Below, piece by piece: positions 7,432 through 15,470 of a stretch of DNA of 22,679 nucleotides. A program made the position numbers and the translations under genes. Under the pieces are notes generated by a model that was given only the letters and a program-made list of their open reading frames with translations, had not been told where the DNA came from and made no database searches. Position 1 is the first letter of the stretch. Every line of letters starts with the position of its first letter. This DNA is from an uncultured Oscillospiraceae bacterium (GTDB lineage: Bacteria; Bacillota; Clostridia; Oscillospirales; Oscillospiraceae): assembly GCA_934591895.1 (NCBI GenBank), contig CAKTPP010000018.1, positions 1 through 22,679 on the forward strand, given 5' to 3'.

Positions 7432-8018
7432 GCGCCGGCCGCTTCCTTCTGCGCGCGGATCTTGTCCACCCAGCACTTGTGGCACATGGCGACGTAGCTG
7501 TCGTTGCCGCCGAGCAGGATCTGCCCGCCCTCGGTGATGACGCGGCCGCTGCCGTCGATGCGGGCGTTGACCGTCGCCTTGCGGCCGCAGGCGCACACGG
7601 TCTTGATCTCCGTGATGGAATCGGCCAGCTCCATGAGCCGACGCGCGCCGGGGAAAAAGTGCGTGAGAAAATCCGTCCGCAGACCGAAGCACAGCACGGG
7701 GATGTTCTGCTCGTCGACGATGCGGCGCAGCTGGTCGATCTGCTCCGGGGAGAAAAACTGCGCCTCGTCGGCGATGATGACGTCGGCGTGCCCGGCGCGG
7801 GCAAACGTGTCCGCGATGTCCTCGTCCGGGCGGATGACCTGCGCCTCGCGCTGCAGACCGATGCGCGAGCGGATGATGTTCGCCCCGTCGCGGTCGTCGA
7901 CCGAGGGCTTGATGAGCCAGACGGTCATGCCGAGCTCCTCGTAGTTGAACTGCGTGATGAGCGCCTGCGCGGACTTCGACGAGCCCATGGCGCCGTATTT
8001 AAAGTAGAGTTTGGCCAT
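7428..8018 (-). CDS. tdk: Thymidine kinase
   Basis: Phosphorylates thymidine (and deoxyuridine) to the monophosphate with ATP, in the cytoplasm. The 196 residues start MAKLYFKYGAMGSSKSAQAL with P-loop GAMGSSKS (9-16). The Walker B and catalytic glutamate lie in DEAQFF (84-89). The zinc-binding lasso region has VCACGRKA (C142, C144) and CHKCW (C179, C182), resembling the E. coli form. The ATG stands one base-step after the udk stop (TAAATG), with AAAGGAG at the end of udk as its ribosome binding site. It is the middle gene of a salvage operon. Confidence 0.97.
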   Translation of the reverse strand: MAKLYFKYGAMGSSKSAQALITQFNYEELGMTVWLIKPSVDDRDGANIIRSRIGLQREAQVIRPDEDIADTFARAGHADVIIADEAQFFSPEQIDQLRRIVDEQNIPVLCFGLRTDFLTHFFPGARRLMELADSITEIKTVCACGRKATVNARIDGSGRVITEGGQILLGGNDSYVAMCHKCWVDKIRAQKEAAGA

Positions 8019-8642
8019 TTAATCCCGCTCCTTTACATAGGCCCGGATGCGCTCCATGACGAAATCGAGCGCCACCTGATTGTGCCCGCCCTCGGGGATG
8101 ATGATGTCGGCATAGCGCTTGGACGGCTCGACGAACATCTCGTGCATGGGCTTGACCGTGGTCAGATACTGCGTCACGATCGACTCGAGATCGCGGCCGC
8201 GGTCGCGCACGTCGCGCACGATGCGCCGCAGGATGCGCACATCGGCGTCGGTGTCGACGAAGATCTTGATGTCCAGCCGCTCGCGCAGCTCCGGCTCGGC
8301 AAAGATGAGGATGCCCTCGACGACGACGACCTTGGCCGGGACGACCGTGATCGTCTCGGCGGCGCGGTTGTGCACCGTGTAGTCATATGTCGGGCACTCG
8401 ATGGCCTGCCCGGCGCGCAGCGCGTCGAGATGCTGCACGAGCAGCGGCGTGTCGAACGCGTTCGGGTGGTCGTAGTTGAGCTTTTTGCGCTCGGCAAAGG
8501 GGATGTCGTCGTGCCGTTTATAGTAGTTGTCGTGATACAGCACGCTCACATCGCCGCCGAACTCGGCGAGAATGCGCCGCGTGATGGTGGTCTTACCGCT
8601 GCCGGTGCCGCCGGCAATGCCGATCGTGATGACGTCGCTCAT
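8019..8642 (-). CDS. udk: Uridine kinase
   Basis: Phosphorylates uridine and cytidine to UMP and CMP. From ATG 8642 the protein has 207 residues, the usual length. It shows P-loop GGTGSGKT (11-18), the YHDNYYK segment of the substrate site, NYDHPNAFD, a Walker B-like VVVEGIL and the lid motif RRIVRDVRDRGR. A frame open to GTG/ATG 8687 would add 15 residues that are not part of the family and would run past the ribosome binding site. GGGAGG sits 7 bases before 8642. First gene of udk-tdk-vanZ, driven by the promoter at 8678-8706. Confidence 0.97.
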   Translation of the reverse strand: MSDVITIGIAGGTGSGKTTITRRILAEFGGDVSVLYHDNYYKRHDDIPFAERKKLNYDHPNAFDTPLLVQHLDALRAGQAIECPTYDYTVHNRAAETITVVPAKVVVVEGILIFAEPELRERLDIKIFVDTDADVRILRRIVRDVRDRGRDLESIVTQYLTTVKPMHEMFVEPSKRYADIIIPEGGHNQVALDFVMERIRAYVKERD

Positions 8643-8677
8643 GGTGCCGCCTCCCGTGGGACTGTTTTTTCCCCAAC

Positions 8678-8706
8678 ATTCTACCACACACGCGGGGACG
8701 TTGCAA
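8678..8706 (-). promoter_or_regulatory. SigA-type promoter of the udk-tdk-vanZ operon
   Basis: On the minus strand TTGCAA (8701-8706), exactly 17 bases, then TAGAAT (8678-8683), with udk starting about 36 bases downstream. Its -35 box is one base away from the -35 box of the deoD promoter on the other strand. Confidence 0.85.
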
Positions 8707-8707
8707 T

Positions 8708-8736
8708 TTGACTTTTGCCTTTTTTGCGGTTAAAAT
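8708..8736 (+). promoter_or_regulatory. SigA-type promoter of deoD
   Basis: TTGACT (8708-8713), a 17-base T-rich spacer and TAAAAT (8731-8736), about 60 bases before the deoD ATG. Confidence 0.85.
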
Positions 8737-8796
8737 GAGACTGTCCGCGCCGCTGCGGCCGGATCCGAAAATTCTGAGATAAACGGAGGTATCCTT

Positions 8797-9522
8797 ATGC
8801 CTGTTCCTACGCCGCATATTGAAGCCAAAGCCGGCCAGATCGCCAAGACCGTGCTCATGCCCGGCGACCCGCTGCGCTCGAAGTTCATCGCCGAGACCTT
8901 TCTGGAAAATCCCGTGCTCGTCAACAACGTCCGCGGCGTGCAGGGCTACACCGGCACGTGGAAGGGCGTGCCCGTGACCGTGATGGCCTCCGGCATGGGC
9001 ATCCCGTCGATCGGCATCTACAGCTGGGAGCTGTACAATTTCTACGATGTCGACAACATCATCCGCGTCGGTTCGGCCGGTGCGCTTGCCGACGATCTGA
9101 AGCTGATGGACGTCGTCGCCGGCGCCGGCGCGTGCACGGACTCCAACTTCGCGCACCAGTTCGGCATCAACGGCACGTTTGCCCCCATCGCGGACTACAC
9201 GCTGCTCAGTCAGGCCGCCGCGGCGGCGGCTGCCAACGGCGTCGCGCTGCACGTGGGCAATGTGCTCTCGTCGGACAACTTCTATGACGACGGCAGCGAC
9301 GGTCCCGACCAGTGGAAGAAGATGGGCGTGCTCGCCGTCGAGATGGAGGCCGCCGGCCTGTACATGAACGCCGCCCGCGCCGGAAAGCGCGCGCTTGGCC
9401 TGTTCACGATCTCCGACCACATCTACCGCGCCGAGGAGCTCAGCTCCGAGCAGCGGCAGAACTCCTTCGTGCAGATGATCACGATCGCGCTCGACACCGC
9501 CGTCAGCATGGCAAATCTCTGA
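8797..9522 (+). CDS. deoD: Purine-nucleoside phosphorylase, DeoD (hexameric) type
   Basis: Cleaves purine (deoxy)nucleosides with phosphate into free base and (deoxy)ribose-1-phosphate. The 241 residues follow E. coli DeoD closely: VLMPGDPLRSKFIAETFLEN with the phosphate-binding Arg, NNVRGVQGYTG, GMGIPSIGIY, IIRVGSAGAL, the base-site motif VEMEAAGLY and catalytic Asp in ISDHIYRAEE, then SEQRQNSF with the conserved Arg. GGAGGT lies 7 bases before ATG 8797. It is monocistronic, with its own promoter and terminator, and sits between nucleoside kinases and a nucleoside ABC importer. Confidence 0.97.
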   Translation: MPVPTPHIEAKAGQIAKTVLMPGDPLRSKFIAETFLENPVLVNNVRGVQGYTGTWKGVPVTVMASGMGIPSIGIYSWELYNFYDVDNIIRVGSAGALADDLKLMDVVAGAGACTDSNFAHQFGINGTFAPIADYTLLSQAAAAAAANGVALHVGNVLSSDNFYDDGSDGPDQWKKMGVLAVEMEAAGLYMNAARAGKRALGLFTISDHIYRAEELSSEQRQNSFVQMITIALDTAVSMANL

Positions 9523-9527
9523 GACAG

Positions 9528-9568
9528 CGCCACCTGTCCGCTCCGAGCGGACGGGTGGCGTTTTTGTT
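9528..9568 (+). terminator. Intrinsic terminator of deoD
   Basis: A 15-position stem (9528-9542 with 9546-9560) with a tight loop is followed by TTTTTGTTT, starting 5 bases after the stop codon. Confidence 0.93.
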
Positions 9569-9601
9569 TATAAAAACGTTATATTTTCGAAACAAATGGG
9601 A

Positions 9602-9630
9602 TTGCCTGTGATTCGCGTCCGTGTTATACT
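9602..9630 (+). promoter_or_regulatory. SigA-type promoter of the BMP lipoprotein gene
   Basis: TTGCCT (9602-9607), a 17-base spacer and TATACT (9625-9630), 72 bases before the start codon. Confidence 0.75.
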
Positions 9631-9645
9631 GAAGGCGGCTGCGAG

Positions 9646-9681
9646 AGTATGCCAAATATCGCCTGAACATCAGGCAATACT
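9646..9681 (+). promoter_or_regulatory. Small leader structure before the BMP gene
   Basis: Two nested pairings can be drawn: GCCTGA with TCAGGC around loop ACA (9661-9675), and an outer AGTATGCC (9646-9653) with GGCAATACT (9673-9681) that shares bases with the first. They lie between promoter and ribosome binding site. It resembles no riboswitch class I know. Confidence 0.35.
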
Positions 9682-9702
9682 TTATAATGGAGGAAAAATA
9701 GC

Positions 9703-10848
9703 ATGAACATGAAGAAGCTTGTTGCTCTGCTCCTTGCGCTCGTCATGGTCTTTGCGCTTTGCGCCTGCGGTTCCAAGGACAATCAGGACACGGACAAGAA
9801 GAACGACGGCAAAAAGACGGCCATGAAGGCAGACGACATCCCGGACGAAATGACGTCCAGCGATGGCAAGTATCAGGTCGCGTTCGTCACCGACGTGGGC
9901 GATCTGAAGGACAAGTCCTTCAACCAGGGCACTTACGACGGCGTGAAGCTGTACGCCAATGCCAACAGCAAGTCCTACAAGTACTATAAGCCCGCCAACG
10001 GCGACAAGGCCACCGATGACGATCGTTACGACGCCATGAAGGCCGCTGTCGACAACGGCGCGGAAGTGGTCGTGGCTGCCGGCTTCCTGCAGGGCGCTGC
10101 CCTCGAGAAGGCCGCGAAGGAATTCACGGACACCAAGTTCGTGTTCATCGACGGTTCTCCCATTGACGGCGTGACCAACCTCGCTGCCATCAGCTTCCGT
10201 GAAGAGCAGTGCGGCTATCTGGCCGGCTATGCTGCCGTCATGGAAGGCTACACCAAGCTCGGCTTCTGCGGCGGCGGCGGCGGCACGAACGATGCCTGCT
10301 GCCGTTACGGCTACGGTTACGTTCAGGGCGCCGAGGCGGCTGCCGCTGAGAAGAACGTGAACGTTGAGATGAACTACACCTGGAAATACGGCGAGAGCTT
10401 CCAGCCCTCCGCTGAGCTGCAGACCCTGGCCTCCGGCTGGTACAAGAACGGCACTGAGGTCATCTTCTCCTGCGGCGGCTCCATCTTCGACTCCATCACC
10501 GCTGCTGCTTCCGCGAACGACGCGGCTGTCATCGGCGTTGACGTCGACCAGTCCTACACCTCCGACACCGTCATCACTTCCGCCCTCAAGGGCATCGGCG
10601 AGGCTGCTCAGCAGGCTCTGACCGCCGCTTACGGCAGCGATTGGGCCAACTACGGCGGCAAGCTCACCACCCTGGGCGCGGCCGAGGGCGCTGTTGGTCT
10701 GCCGACCGACACCTGGAGCCTCAAGAACTGGACCGTTGACCAGTACAACGCCATGTTCGAGAAGATCGTCAAGGGCGAGATCACCATTGACAACGACTTC
10801 AGCAAGCTCGCCAGCACCGATCACGTCGCCCTCAATCTCGTCAAGTAA
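9703..10848 (+). CDS. BMP-family nucleoside-binding lipoprotein of an ABC importer
   Basis: A 381-residue extracellular solute-binding lipoprotein. The signal peptide MNMKKLVALLLALVMVFALC ends in lipobox LCAC, with the lipidated cysteine at 22, followed by a charged linker. The mature part follows the PnrA/TmpC/Bmp fold: VAFVTDVGDLKDKSFNQGTY, then VVAAGFLQGAALEKAA, KFVFIDG, and the FREEQCGYLAGYAA segment, all usual in this family. Characterised members bind purine nucleosides (PnrA; NupN; RnsB). GGAGG lies 9 bases before ATG 9703. Codon use is less extreme than in its neighbours and looks like that of a highly expressed gene. A terminator follows, so it is transcribed apart from the ATPase and permeases, allowing more binding protein than transporter. 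Confidence 0.93.
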   Translation: MNMKKLVALLLALVMVFALCACGSKDNQDTDKKNDGKKTAMKADDIPDEMTSSDGKYQVAFVTDVGDLKDKSFNQGTYDGVKLYANANSKSYKYYKPANGDKATDDDRYDAMKAAVDNGAEVVVAAGFLQGAALEKAAKEFTDTKFVFIDGSPIDGVTNLAAISFREEQCGYLAGYAAVMEGYTKLGFCGGGGGTNDACCRYGYGYVQGAEAAAAEKNVNVEMNYTWKYGESFQPSAELQTLASGWYKNGTEVIFSCGGSIFDSITAAASANDAAVIGVDVDQSYTSDTVITSALKGIGEAAQQALTAAYGSDWANYGGKLTTLGAAEGAVGLPTDTWSLKNWTVDQYNAMFEKIVKGEITIDNDFSKLASTDHVALNLVK

Positions 10849-10866
10849 TTTGACCGGAACCCTTCT

Positions 10867-10898
10867 AAGGAGAGAAAGCTTCGGCTTTCTCTCCTTTT
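10867..10898 (+). terminator. Intrinsic terminator of the BMP gene (copy 1 of a duplicated hairpin)
   Basis: A perfect 13-bp stem (10867-10879 with 10884-10896) carries a stable TTCG tetraloop and ends in a TTTT/TTCTTGTTT run. Its core is identical to the hairpin at 11049-11080. Confidence 0.92.
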
Positions 10899-11048
10899 CT
10901 TGTTTGCCCCGGAACAGCCGCGCCGTGTGCAGACCCGTGCGCCGCGGGGGAGCCCGAGGGGGCGAAGGGCCCGCCTCGGATGAGATCCATTGCCGCCCGG
11001 CGGGCGGCGTCTCGGCCCGGGTGAAAAACTCCGGGTTTTCGCCGGGCC
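10899..11048. other. Non-coding GC-rich hairpin region between two copies of one terminator
   Basis: No frame here has a believable start or protein. It contains CCGAGG...CCTCGG around 10950-10979, and a long hairpin pairing TCGGCCCGG (11012-11020) with CCGGGCCGA (11042-11050), inside which GAAAA (11023-11027) pairs with TTTTC (11036-11040). Flanked by duplicated terminators, it may be an intergenic repeat element that carried the second copy. Confidence 0.5.
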
Positions 11049-11080
11049 GAGAGAAAGCTTCGGCTTTCTCTCCTTTTTTC
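11049..11080 (+). terminator. Second copy of the TTCG-loop terminator
   Basis: A perfect 10-bp stem (11049-11058 with 11063-11072), TTCG loop, then CTTTTTTCG. The 28 or so bases of stem, loop and T-run start match copy 1. It ends just before the promoter of the ABC transporter operon, insulating it. Confidence 0.85.
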
Positions 11081-11113
11081 GTTCGTGTTCTGCACACTTT
11101 GGGGCGGAATGCC

Positions 11114-11142
11114 TTGAAATCAGGCGATCAAACAGGTATAAT
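11114..11142 (+). promoter_or_regulatory. SigA-type promoter of the nucleoside ABC transporter operon
   Basis: TTGAAA (11114-11119), a 17-base spacer and perfect TATAAT (11137-11142). It leaves a leader of about 97 bases before ATG 11247, with a GC-rich potential hairpin near 11168-11205. Confidence 0.88.
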
Positions 11143-11246
11143 CAAAATATTAGCAGAGCCATTTCGCGCGCCGGGCAGCGCGGTTCCCCGTCCGGCGGCT
11201 GCCGATATGCAAGCACAGAAACAGAAATAGGAAAGTAGGTGGCGGT

Positions 11247-12794
11247 ATGGACAACGCTCCTCCGTATGTGATCGAAATGCTTCACATCACCAAGGAGTTC
11301 CCTGGCATCAAGGCCAACGACGACATCACCCTGCAGCTCAAAAAGGGCGAGATCCACGCCCTGCTCGGTGAAAACGGCGCCGGCAAATCCACGCTCATGA
11401 GCGTGCTCTTCGGCCTGTATCAGCCGGAGATGGGCGAGATCCGCAAAAACGGCAAGCCCGTCAAGATCGACAACCCCAATGATGCCACCGCGCTCGGCAT
11501 CGGCATGGTACACCAGCACTTCAAGCTCATCGACGTGTTCACCGTGCTCGACAACATCATCCTCGGCGCCGAGACGACGAAGCTCGGCTTCATCCAGCGC
11601 AAGGAAGCGCGCAGGAAGGTCGAGGAGCTCTCGGAAAAATACGGCCTGAAGGTCGACCTCGACGCCAAGGTCGAGGATATCACCGTCGGCATGCAGCAGC
11701 GCGTCGAGATCCTCAAGATGCTCTACCGCGACAACGAGATCCTCATCTTCGACGAGCCGACCGCCGTGCTCACCCCGCAGGAGATCGACGAGCTCATGGC
11801 CACGATGAAGGAGTTTGCGCGCGAGGGCAAGTCCATCCTCTTCATCTCGCACAAGCTCAATGAGATCATGGCCGTGGCCGACCGCGTCACCGTCCTGCGC
11901 AAGGGCAGGTGCATCGGCACCGTCAACACCTGCGACACGAACAAGCAGGAGCTGTCGAACATGATGGTCGGCCGCCCCGTGCAGCTCGTCATCGACAAGA
12001 CGCCGGCTCACCCCGGCGAGGAGATCCTGCACGTGGAGGACCTGTGCGTCCTGTCGCACCTGCACAAGCGCAACGCCGTGGACCACGTGTCGTTTTCCGT
12101 GCGCGCAGGCGAGATCGTCTGCATCGCCGGCATCGACGGCAACGGCCAGACCGAGCTCATCCACGGCCTGACCGGCCTCGATAAGATCACCGGCGGCTCC
12201 GTCACCCTCTGCGGCGAGACGATCACGCATGCCTCCATCCGCCGCCGCGGCAAGAATATGAGCCACATCCCCGAGGACCGGCACAAGCACGGCCTCGTGC
12301 TCGACTTCACGCTTGAGCAGAACATGGTGCTCCAGCGCTACAAGGAGCCGCAGTTCCAGAAGGGCGGCTTCATCCGCCGCGACGCCGTGCGTGAATACGC
12401 CGACCGGCTCATCGAGCAGTTCGACGTCCGCAGCGGCCAGGGTGCCGTCACGATCGCGCGCAGCATGTCCGGCGGCAACCAGCAGAAGGCCATCATCGCC
12501 CGCGAGGTCGACCGCGACAAACCGCTCATCATCGCCGTGCAGCCGACGCGCGGCCTCGACGTCGGCGCGATCGAATACATCCACAAGCAGCTCGTCGCCC
12601 AGCGCGACGCGGGCAAGGCCGTGCTGCTCGTGTCGCTCGAGCTCGACGAGGTCATGAGCCTGTCCGACCGCATCCTCGTCATGTACGAGGGACAGATCGT
12701 CGGCGAGCTCGACCCGAAGCAGACGACCGTGCAGGAGCTCGGCCTGTATATGTCCGGCGCCAAGCGCAGCGGGAAGGACGGTGAATCGGCATGA
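11247..12794 (+). CDS. Nucleoside ABC importer, ATP-binding subunit (two fused nucleotide-binding domains)
   Basis: A 515-residue cytoplasmic ATPase of the NupO/RnsB/YufO type, powering nucleoside uptake with the BMP lipoprotein and the two permeases downstream. Domain 1 has Walker A GENGAGKST (41-49), Q-loop MVHQHF, signature TVGMQQR (146-152) and Walker B ILIFDEPTAVLT. Domain 2 has a degenerate Walker A, AGIDGNGQTE (294-303), lacking the usual lysine, but a good SGGNQQK signature and VQPTRGLDVG; one weak site is normal in this family and in sugar importers such as RbsA. The start has AGGTGG 5 bases upstream. The stop overlaps the next start by four bases (ATGA). Confidence 0.95.
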   Translation: MDNAPPYVIEMLHITKEFPGIKANDDITLQLKKGEIHALLGENGAGKSTLMSVLFGLYQPEMGEIRKNGKPVKIDNPNDATALGIGMVHQHFKLIDVFTVLDNIILGAETTKLGFIQRKEARRKVEELSEKYGLKVDLDAKVEDITVGMQQRVEILKMLYRDNEILIFDEPTAVLTPQEIDELMATMKEFAREGKSILFISHKLNEIMAVADRVTVLRKGRCIGTVNTCDTNKQELSNMMVGRPVQLVIDKTPAHPGEEILHVEDLCVLSHLHKRNAVDHVSFSVRAGEIVCIAGIDGNGQTELIHGLTGLDKITGGSVTLCGETITHASIRRRGKNMSHIPEDRHKHGLVLDFTLEQNMVLQRYKEPQFQKGGFIRRDAVREYADRLIEQFDVRSGQGAVTIARSMSGGNQQKAIIAREVDRDKPLIIAVQPTRGLDVGAIEYIHKQLVAQRDAGKAVLLVSLELDEVMSLSDRILVMYEGQIVGELDPKQTTVQELGLYMSGAKRSGKDGESA

Positions 12795-14095
12795 AGCAGA
12801 GCAAACTCCACACCCTCTATGAAAAGGACATGACCAAGAAGATCCTTGCGTCCCTGCTGTCGATCCTCATCGGGCTCGTCGTCGGCAGCATCATCATCGC
12901 CGCCGTCGGCTTCTCGAATCCGGAGCTCGGCGCGTCGAGCGTCTGGGACGGCATCCGCCTCGTGTTCGCCGGCCTGTTCAGCACCGGCCGCACCGCCTCC
13001 GGCGTGCTTACCTGGGGCTTCAACTCCACGAGCTTCGGCAACATGCTCTTCCGCGCCACGCCGCTCATCATGACGGGTCTGTCCGTCGCTGTGGCGTTCA
13101 AGACCGGCCTGTTCAACATCGGCGCGCCCGGTCAGTACCTCATGGGCACGCTCGTGTCGCTGTGCATCGCGCTCGGCATCCCGTCGAGCAGCGTCGCCCC
13201 GTGGCTGATCTGGATCCTCGCGTTTCTCGGCGGTGTGGCCGCCGGTGCGGCCTGGGGCGCGATCCCCGGCGTGCTCAAGGCGTTCCTGAACATCAACGAG
13301 GTGCTCGCGAGCATCATGACCAACTGGCTGGCGGCAAACCTCGTGACATGGATGTTCGACATCAGCAATTTCAAGAACCTGGTCGAGAACACCAAGTCCG
13401 GCTACATCTACAAGACGACCTATAACGACGTGGCCACGGCGAAGCTCGGCCTCGACAAGCTCTTCCCGAACTCGCAGGTCAACGCCGGCATCCTCGTGGC
13501 GATCCTCTTCGCCATCGGCATGTACATCCTTATGAACAAGACGACGCTCGGCTACGAGCTCAAGGCCTGCGGCATGAACCGCCACAGCGCCCGCTATGCC
13601 GGCATCCGCGACAAGCGCAACATCGTCCTGTCCATGGCCATCGCGGGCGGTCTCGCCGGCGGCGGCGCCGCGCTGTACTACCTGTCCGGCAACACGGAGT
13701 TTTTCTGGAGCACGTATCAGGCGCTCCCGGCCGAGGGCTTCAACGGCATCCCGGTCGCTCTGCTCGCGGTCAACAACCCCATCGCCGTCATCTTCACGGC
13801 CATCTTCATGTCCGTGCTGGACATTGCGGGTCTGCAGTTGACCAACCTCACGGCCTATAACGAATACATCACGGACGTCATCATCGCAGCCATTGTGTAT
13901 CTGAGCGCGTTCTCGCTCGTGATCCGCATGCTGCTCGACGGCCGGAAGAAAAAGCGCAAGTCCGGCGGCACGCCGGCGGACGATCAGCCCGTCGAGCCTG
14001 CGCAGTCGCTCGGCGACCCGGATCTGCACCCGGATCCGGCCATCACAGACCCGGACGCGGATGCGCCCGTCGTGGAAGGAGGCGAGCAGGCATGA
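12791..14095 (+). CDS. Nucleoside ABC importer, permease subunit 1 (NupP/BPD_transp_2-like)
   Basis: A 434-residue membrane protein with about eight to ten helices. The segment KTGLFNIGAPGQYLMG, followed by GVAAGAAWGAIPGVLKAFLNINEVLASIMTNWLA, is the family signature of nucleoside/branched-chain type permeases and contains the ATPase-coupling helix. GYELKACGMNRHSARYAGI is the second conserved coupling loop. It carries an acidic, proline-rich cytoplasmic tail of about 50 residues, longer than usual. ATG 12791 and the stop at 14095 both overlap their neighbours as ATGA, so the three genes are translated as a coupled operon. Confidence 0.94.
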   Translation: MKQSKLHTLYEKDMTKKILASLLSILIGLVVGSIIIAAVGFSNPELGASSVWDGIRLVFAGLFSTGRTASGVLTWGFNSTSFGNMLFRATPLIMTGLSVAVAFKTGLFNIGAPGQYLMGTLVSLCIALGIPSSSVAPWLIWILAFLGGVAAGAAWGAIPGVLKAFLNINEVLASIMTNWLAANLVTWMFDISNFKNLVENTKSGYIYKTTYNDVATAKLGLDKLFPNSQVNAGILVAILFAIGMYILMNKTTLGYELKACGMNRHSARYAGIRDKRNIVLSMAIAGGLAGGGAALYYLSGNTEFFWSTYQALPAEGFNGIPVALLAVNNPIAVIFTAIFMSVLDIAGLQLTNLTAYNEYITDVIIAAIVYLSAFSLVIRMLLDGRKKKRKSGGTPADDQPVEPAQSLGDPDLHPDPAITDPDADAPVVEGGEQA

Positions 14096-15123
14096 GCTTT
14101 CTCATCCAACAGACACTGATCTATGCCGTCCCGCTCATGATTGTGGCGCTCGCAGGCGTGTTCGCCGAGCGCAGCGGCATCATCAATCTCGCGCTTGAGG
14201 GCATCATGATCTTCGGCGCGTTCATCGGCGTGCTCTTCGTGCGCCAGATGCAGGGCGTGGACACCTTCATCGCCGCTAAAGCCGCCGGCGACTGGGGCAC
14301 GCTGCAGGGTCTCGTGCTGCTGGCCATGCTCGTGTCGGCAGCCATGGGCGCACTGTTTTCGCTGCTGCTGTCGTTCGCGTCGATCAATCTGCGCGCCGAC
14401 CAGACCATCGGCGGCACGGCGCTCAACCTGCTGGCGCCCGCGCTGGTGCTGTTCTTCATCCGCGTCATCGCCAACCAGAACACCCTCAACATGGCCAGCG
14501 GCGACTCGGCCAGCTGGTTCATGATCAAGAAAAGCACGCTCGGCATCGACAAGTCCGTCGATCTCGGCTTCTTCGGCGAGACTTTTGTCAATAAGGTGTA
14601 TCTCGCCACCTATGTGTGCATCCTGCTGTTCATCATCCTGTCGATCCTGCTGTACAAGACGCGCTTTGGCCTGCGCCTGCGCGCGTGCGGCGAAAATCCG
14701 CAGGCGGCCGACTCGCTTGGCATCAATGTTTACAAGATGCGCTACGCCGGCACGACCATCTCCGGCGCGCTGGCCGGCATGGGCGGTTTCGTCTACGCGC
14801 TGACCACGGCCAACTGCTCGTCCAACGGCGACGTGGCGGGCTTCGGCTTTTTGGCCCTCGCCGTCATGATCTTCGGCAACTGGAAGCCGCTGAACATTGC
14901 GGGCGCGTCGCTGCTGTTCGGCCTGTTCAAATGCATCGCCGCGGCCTACACCAGCCTGGACATCAACGGCGACGGCGTGTATCTGCTCGCACAGATCGGC
15001 ATCAGCGCACATTTCTATCAAATGCTGCCGTACCTCATCACGATCATCGTGCTCGCCTTCACGTCCAAGAGCTCCCGCGCCCCCAAGGCCGAGGGTATCC
15101 CATACGACAAGGGCAGCCGCTGA
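14092..15123 (+). CDS. Nucleoside ABC importer, permease subunit 2 (NupQ-like)
   Basis: A 343-residue membrane protein that begins with the family pattern AVPLMIVALAGVFAERSGII, followed by NLALEGIMIFGAF. The coupling loop reads GLRLRACGENPQAADSLGIN, then the glycine-rich SGALAGMGG. It pairs with the preceding permease to form the membrane pore. Last gene of the operon, followed 18 bases later by a strong terminator. Confidence 0.94.
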   Translation: MSFLIQQTLIYAVPLMIVALAGVFAERSGIINLALEGIMIFGAFIGVLFVRQMQGVDTFIAAKAAGDWGTLQGLVLLAMLVSAAMGALFSLLLSFASINLRADQTIGGTALNLLAPALVLFFIRVIANQNTLNMASGDSASWFMIKKSTLGIDKSVDLGFFGETFVNKVYLATYVCILLFIILSILLYKTRFGLRLRACGENPQAADSLGINVYKMRYAGTTISGALAGMGGFVYALTTANCSSNGDVAGFGFLALAVMIFGNWKPLNIAGASLLFGLFKCIAAAYTSLDINGDGVYLLAQIGISAHFYQMLPYLITIIVLAFTSKSSRAPKAEGIPYDKGSR

Positions 15124-15141
15124 GCACCCGGTTGATTTCCT

Positions 15142-15175
15142 GCACCCCCGCCGAGTCGGCGGGGGTGCTTTTTGT
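15142..15175 (+). terminator. Intrinsic terminator of the nucleoside importer operon
   Basis: A 12-bp GC-rich stem (15142-15153 with 15157-15168, arm GCACCCCCGCCG) with a 3-base loop is followed by TTTTT. Confidence 0.95.
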
Positions 15176-15244
15176 GGGGAGTGCATAAAGATAGCGCTAA
15201 GAAATTGGCACAAACGCGAAAAAGCACAAATATTGCAAAACTTG

Positions 15245-15273
15245 TTGACATTCTGTGTACGCGAACGTATACT
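15245..15273 (+). promoter_or_regulatory. SigA-type promoter of the lysine riboswitch-nhaC unit
   Basis: Consensus TTGACA (15245-15250), a 17-base spacer and TATACT (15268-15273). Transcription should start near 15280, a few bases before the aptamer. Confidence 0.9.
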
Positions 15274-15292
15274 GAGTCCAATTGAACAAAGC

Positions 15293-15453
15293 ATGATAGA
15301 GGCGCGGACGTCATCAGTACCCTCGCTCACCGGCAGGAAACCGGGGAGGGGAAAGGGGCGGCCGCCGAAGGGTCCCGCAGGTTCCTGCCGCGGGATTGCC
15401 TGGGCCGTCGGAGAAGATCCGCCGGACTGCCGCGGTTTGCGGAGCGCTGTCAT
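15293..15453 (+). promoter_or_regulatory. Lysine riboswitch aptamer (L box)
   Basis: P1 pairs ATGATAG (15293-15299) with CTGTCAT (15447-15453). Just inside P1 come the conserved GAGGCGCG, then ATCAGTA, GGGGAAAGG, GCCGAAGGG, the GCCTGGGCC block and GGACTGCC, in the order and spacing of the B. subtilis lysC and Thermotoga L boxes, ending with P5 (CCGC...GCGG, about 15430-15442). Lysine binding is known to lock P1. The downstream terminator and the alternative pairing TGTCAT (15448-15453) with ATGACA (15495-15500) give a classic OFF switch: without lysine the P1 3' strand traps the terminator arm; with lysine the terminator forms. Confidence 0.93.
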
Positions 15454-15470
15454 TGACCGGAGGTTTCAGG

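Noticed and set aside
10865..11230. Short open frames on both strands between the BMP gene and the ABC ATPase
   Set aside because: They consist of translated terminators and hairpins (repeats of ESFGFLSF type), with no ribosome binding sites and no family resemblance.
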